Source: Crinalium sp049646245 (GTDB taxonomy: Bacteria > Cyanobacteriota > Cyanobacteriia > Cyanobacteriales > PCC-9333). From it: DNA of 6,555 bases. The notes beneath the pieces are model-generated. The model made no database searches and was not told where the DNA came from. It saw nothing but the letters and a program-made list of their open reading frames with translations. Shown piece after piece: positions 4,618-6,555 of the stretch. The stretch covers positions 1 through 6,555 of the forward strand of contig JBARVL010000271.1 of NCBI GenBank assembly GCA_049646245.1, in the 5' to 3' direction. The translations under genes and the position numbers were made by a program. How positions within the stretch are numbered: position 1 is the first letter of the stretch; every line of letters begins with the position of its first letter.

Positions 4618-4672
4618 AAGTGTGCCTGTCAAGTTTGTAAGTTTTAAATCTATTATTTTCATTAATACCCTT

Positions 4673-4677
4673 GGAGG
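4673..4677 (+). promoter_or_regulatory. Shine-Dalgarno sequence fixing the RTX lipase start
   Basis: GGAGG lies 4 nt before the ATG at 4682, a strong though close ribosome binding site. It supports this ATG over later ones. Confidence 0.7.
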
Positions 4678-4681
4678 GTTT

Positions 4682-6555
4682 ATGGCAACTCAATCGTCAC
4701 TCCTCGACCAGTCAGTTCTGTTAGCTGAAGATTTATTAAAAGCATTTGCCGAAAGCGCAGATTTCACAGATATTCTTACCAAAGCATTTGGCAGTTTATT
4801 TGACCAGAAAGAAGCTGAAGTCATTCGTCAGCAATGGATATCGGATGACTTCAGTGATTTACCTGTAATTGAGTTATTGAGTAGCTCAATTTTAGGGAGA
4901 GCCAACGGTGGTTATGCTGCTAGTAACAACACTATCTATTTGTCGCAAGACTATTTGGGAGCTAATGCTAATCTACCCCAAGCTATTGCTAATGTTCTGC
5001 TGGAAGAAATTGGGCATTATGTAGACTCCCGCCTTAACTCGTTTGATGCTGCGGGGGATGAAGGAGAAATCTTTTCAGCGCTGGTGCAAGGAAAGATTTT
5101 GGGTGAGCAGCAACTACAGCTTTTGAGAACTGAGGACGATTCAGCAACTATCACTATAGATGGACAAAATATTGGAATAGAGCAGTCGGAATCGTTACAT
5201 AACATATATGACATTCTTTCTAAGTCTAAGGAGTTAGGAGTATATAGTGATTCCTTGAGCGTAGGACAACAAATTACTCCAGAAGTTACTCAAGGCAAAA
5301 AGATCACATACACAGTTGACAAGATAATTAGTCTTGGTGGTTTTTATGCTGTTGGATTAACCTCTAATGATGGAGAAGCACCAGTTCTTCTAATTCGTGG
5401 TACTGACCCTGCTAACTTTCTAGTGGATTTTTTTGACAATGCTACTCCCGAAGGTATTGGAGTTGTTCAATATAATACAGCTGTTATCGAAGTTGAAAAT
5501 TGGTTAAAAAAAGCTGCTAGTACATCGCAGAAATCTCCTGCAATAGTTGGTCATAGTTTAGGAGGCGCATTGGCACAATTGATAGCTGCTGGTTTCACAC
5601 AAAAAGGAGGCTACTTAGGAGAAATAGTTACTTTCAGTTCTCCAGGTATTAATAACTCAAATAATCATCCTGACGCTTCTGATTTTGTGCCTACTAGGGC
5701 AGGAAATGTTACTCACTATATTAGTGACGGAGATTTCGTTTCCCTGGCGGGCGAAAAATATCTCCCAGGGCAAGTTTATCTAATGAAATTTAGTTCGCAA
5801 AGTTTTAAAGATAGACATAACAGACAAGTTATTAACAAACCTAATGTTACATCGCAATTATTGTCCGTTGATGACCTGAGTAGTTCTTCATTCCACTATA
5901 CAGATCCAGACTATTTCGCTTTTCTACTAAATATATCTAAAGTATCTATTGTTGGACCAGCACTTGCAGCAGCATTATTCTTTCGAGGCACAACCGAAGC
6001 ACTCAGGTTAGGTACAGGCATTGTATCAGAAGCCTTGCTACAGGCTGCATCTTTGCCCGTTGTAACTAATGCAGTTAACGCTGCTACTACTTTCACTATT
6101 GATATTTGGAATAATACTATTGCTAGTTGGTCAGAATCTGACTGGGGTAATGCGGCTCAGTTCAATAGTAACTTTTGGGAAACTATTTATAACGGAAATA
6201 TTGAGCTTCTCAAGGGTGCTGTTAAGTGGACGGCTGATATATTAATTGAAGCCAGCAATTGGACTACTAATTTTTTCAGTGCTTCTGTAAGCGGCACTAA
6301 CAATGCAGACGGGATCGCAGGAGATACCAGAGATAATGCCTTAATTGGTTTGGCAGGCAATGACACTCTAAGCGGTCTTGACGGTAACGACATTCTCTAC
6401 GGTGGTGATGGCAACGATACTCTTTATGGCGGTGCTGGAGATGACATTATTGATCCAGGATGGGGAGATGATCTAGTTGATGGTGGCAGCGGCACAGATG
6501 TACTGAAACTAGATTATTCTGCTTCTGGGTATATCTATTATCAGAATTTGGACGC
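4682..6555 (+). CDS. RTX-type secreted lipase/esterase (class 3 lipase fold), C-terminus cut by window edge
   Basis: The frame stays open for 624 codons to the right edge. There is no Sec signal peptide; with RTX repeats this points to type I secretion by a C-terminal signal beyond the window. Residues 1 to about 170 form a domain I associate with cyanobacterial RTX proteins, including LLEEIGHYVD at 106-115, GDEGEIFSALV at 125-135 and ITIDGQNIGIEQ at 157-168. Residues about 200-410 look like an alpha/beta-hydrolase of the class 3 lipase type: strand and oxyanion region LLIRGTDP at 236-243, nucleophile elbow GHSLGG at 290-295 (Ser292), and probable acid Asp351 in SDGDFVS; the histidine may be His379 or His405. 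A hydrophobic segment lies at about 412-434. RTX nonapeptides occupy 556-609. Substrate unknown; it could be a lipase, phospholipase or esterase acting outside the cell. Its own promoter and strong ribosome binding site suggest independent regulation. Confidence 0.88.
   Translation, partial: MATQSSLLDQSVLLAEDLLKAFAESADFTDILTKAFGSLFDQKEAEVIRQQWISDDFSDLPVIELLSSSILGRANGGYAASNNTIYLSQDYLGANANLPQAIANVLLEEIGHYVDSRLNSFDAAGDEGEIFSALVQGKILGEQQLQLLRTEDDSATITIDGQNIGIEQSESLHNIYDILSKSKELGVYSDSLSVGQQITPEVTQGKKITYTVDKIISLGGFYAVGLTSNDGEAPVLLIRGTDPANFLVDFFDNATPEGIGVVQYNTAVIEVENWLKKAASTSQKSPAIVGHSLGGALAQLIAAGFTQKGGYLGEIVTFSSPGINNSNNHPDASDFVPTRAGNVTHYISDGDFVSLAGEKYLPGQVYLMKFSSQSFKDRHNRQVINKPNVTSQLLSVDDLSSSSFHYTDPDYFAFLLNISKVSIVGPALAAALFFRGTTEALRLGTGIVSEALLQAASLPVVTNAVNAATTFTIDIWNNTIASWSESDWGNAAQFNSNFWETIYNGNIELLKGAVKWTADILIEASNWTTNFFSASVSGTNNADGIAGDTRDNALIGLAGNDTLSGLDGNDILYGGDGNDTLYGGAGDDIIDPGWGDDLVDGGSGTDVLKLDYSASGYIYYQNLD
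6347..6508 (+). repeat. Six RTX nonapeptide units (calcium beta-roll)
   Basis: Residues 556-609 of the lipase read as six nine-residue units: GLAGNDTLS, GLDGNDILY, GGDGNDTLY, GGAGDDIID, PGWGDDLVD and GGSGTDVLK. They fit the GGxGxDxUx pattern that binds calcium and folds into a parallel beta-roll outside the cell. The fifth is degenerate (PGW). A weaker unit, GDTRDNALI, precedes them at 547-555. The following DVLKLDYSASG sequence is typical of the end of an RTX block. Confidence 0.92.

Larger units (their letters stand above)
3942..4681. other. Gene-free, repeat-rich intergenic region
   Basis: These 740 nt hold no credible coding sequence. They contain a 3'-end hairpin (3974-4001), two related MITE-like units (4043-4159, 4183-4276), two further palindromes (4358-4378, 4431-4465), a HIP1 site, and the promoter and leader of the RTX lipase gene from about 4539 on. 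The length and repeat content suggest a mobile-element landing zone between two transcription units. Confidence 0.7.

Noticed and set aside
5017..6393. Three short minus-strand frames (5017-5214, 5911-6096, 6187-6393)
   Set aside because: All lie inside the continuous RTX lipase frame, which shows domain motifs along its length.

Overview
The window most resembles a filamentous, probably heterocyst-forming (Nostoc/Anabaena-type) cyanobacterium. This is inferred from AT-rich DNA with two HIP1 octamers (GCGATCGC at 1681-1688 and 4484-4491), a short tandem heptamer of the STRR kind (2001-2014), a PilT with a long proline-rich N-terminal tail, a small WD40 protein, and a secreted RTX protein with an N-terminal domain I associate with cyanobacterial calcium-binding secreted proteins. 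No species can be named.

Layout. Positions 1-1037 on the minus strand hold most of a pilT-type pilus retraction ATPase whose C-terminus lies off the left edge. A gene-poor stretch of 493 nt (1038-1530) separates it from a divergent gene. It carries two hairpins with GNRA tetraloops, a possible 33-residue ORF, and palindromes near both gene starts. Positions 1531-1905 encode a 124-residue membrane protein of unknown function, closed by a clear intrinsic terminator (1958-1988). A 218-nt spacer with direct repeats and a palindrome leads to wecB (2124-3245), the non-hydrolysing UDP-GlcNAc 2-epimerase. Twelve nt further on, and probably co-transcribed, is a 227-residue WD40 protein (3258-3941) with only four blades and an N-terminal membrane or signal segment.

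Positions 3942-4681 hold no gene but are dense with structure. There is a hairpin just after the WD40 gene, two tandem related copies of a MITE-like element (4043-4159 and 4183-4276), a perfect 14-bp-arm palindrome (4431-4465), and a promoter region with interleaved inverted repeats. The final gene starts at 4682 behind a strong Shine-Dalgarno sequence and runs off the right edge. It encodes at least 624 residues: a cyanobacterial N-terminal domain, a class-3-lipase-like alpha/beta-hydrolase core with a GHSLGG elbow, and RTX nonapeptides. It is probably a type I-secreted, calcium-folded lipase or esterase.

Functional reading. Three of the genes concern the cell surface or exterior: pilus retraction, amino-sugar nucleotide supply for surface polysaccharide, and a secreted hydrolase. 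The transcription units look independent, however, and only wecB and the WD40 gene look like an operon. I found no compelling new multi-gene system. The least explained material is the non-coding DNA (the paired GNRA hairpins, the tandem MITE-like elements and the 14-bp palindrome) and the odd domain content of the RTX lipase.
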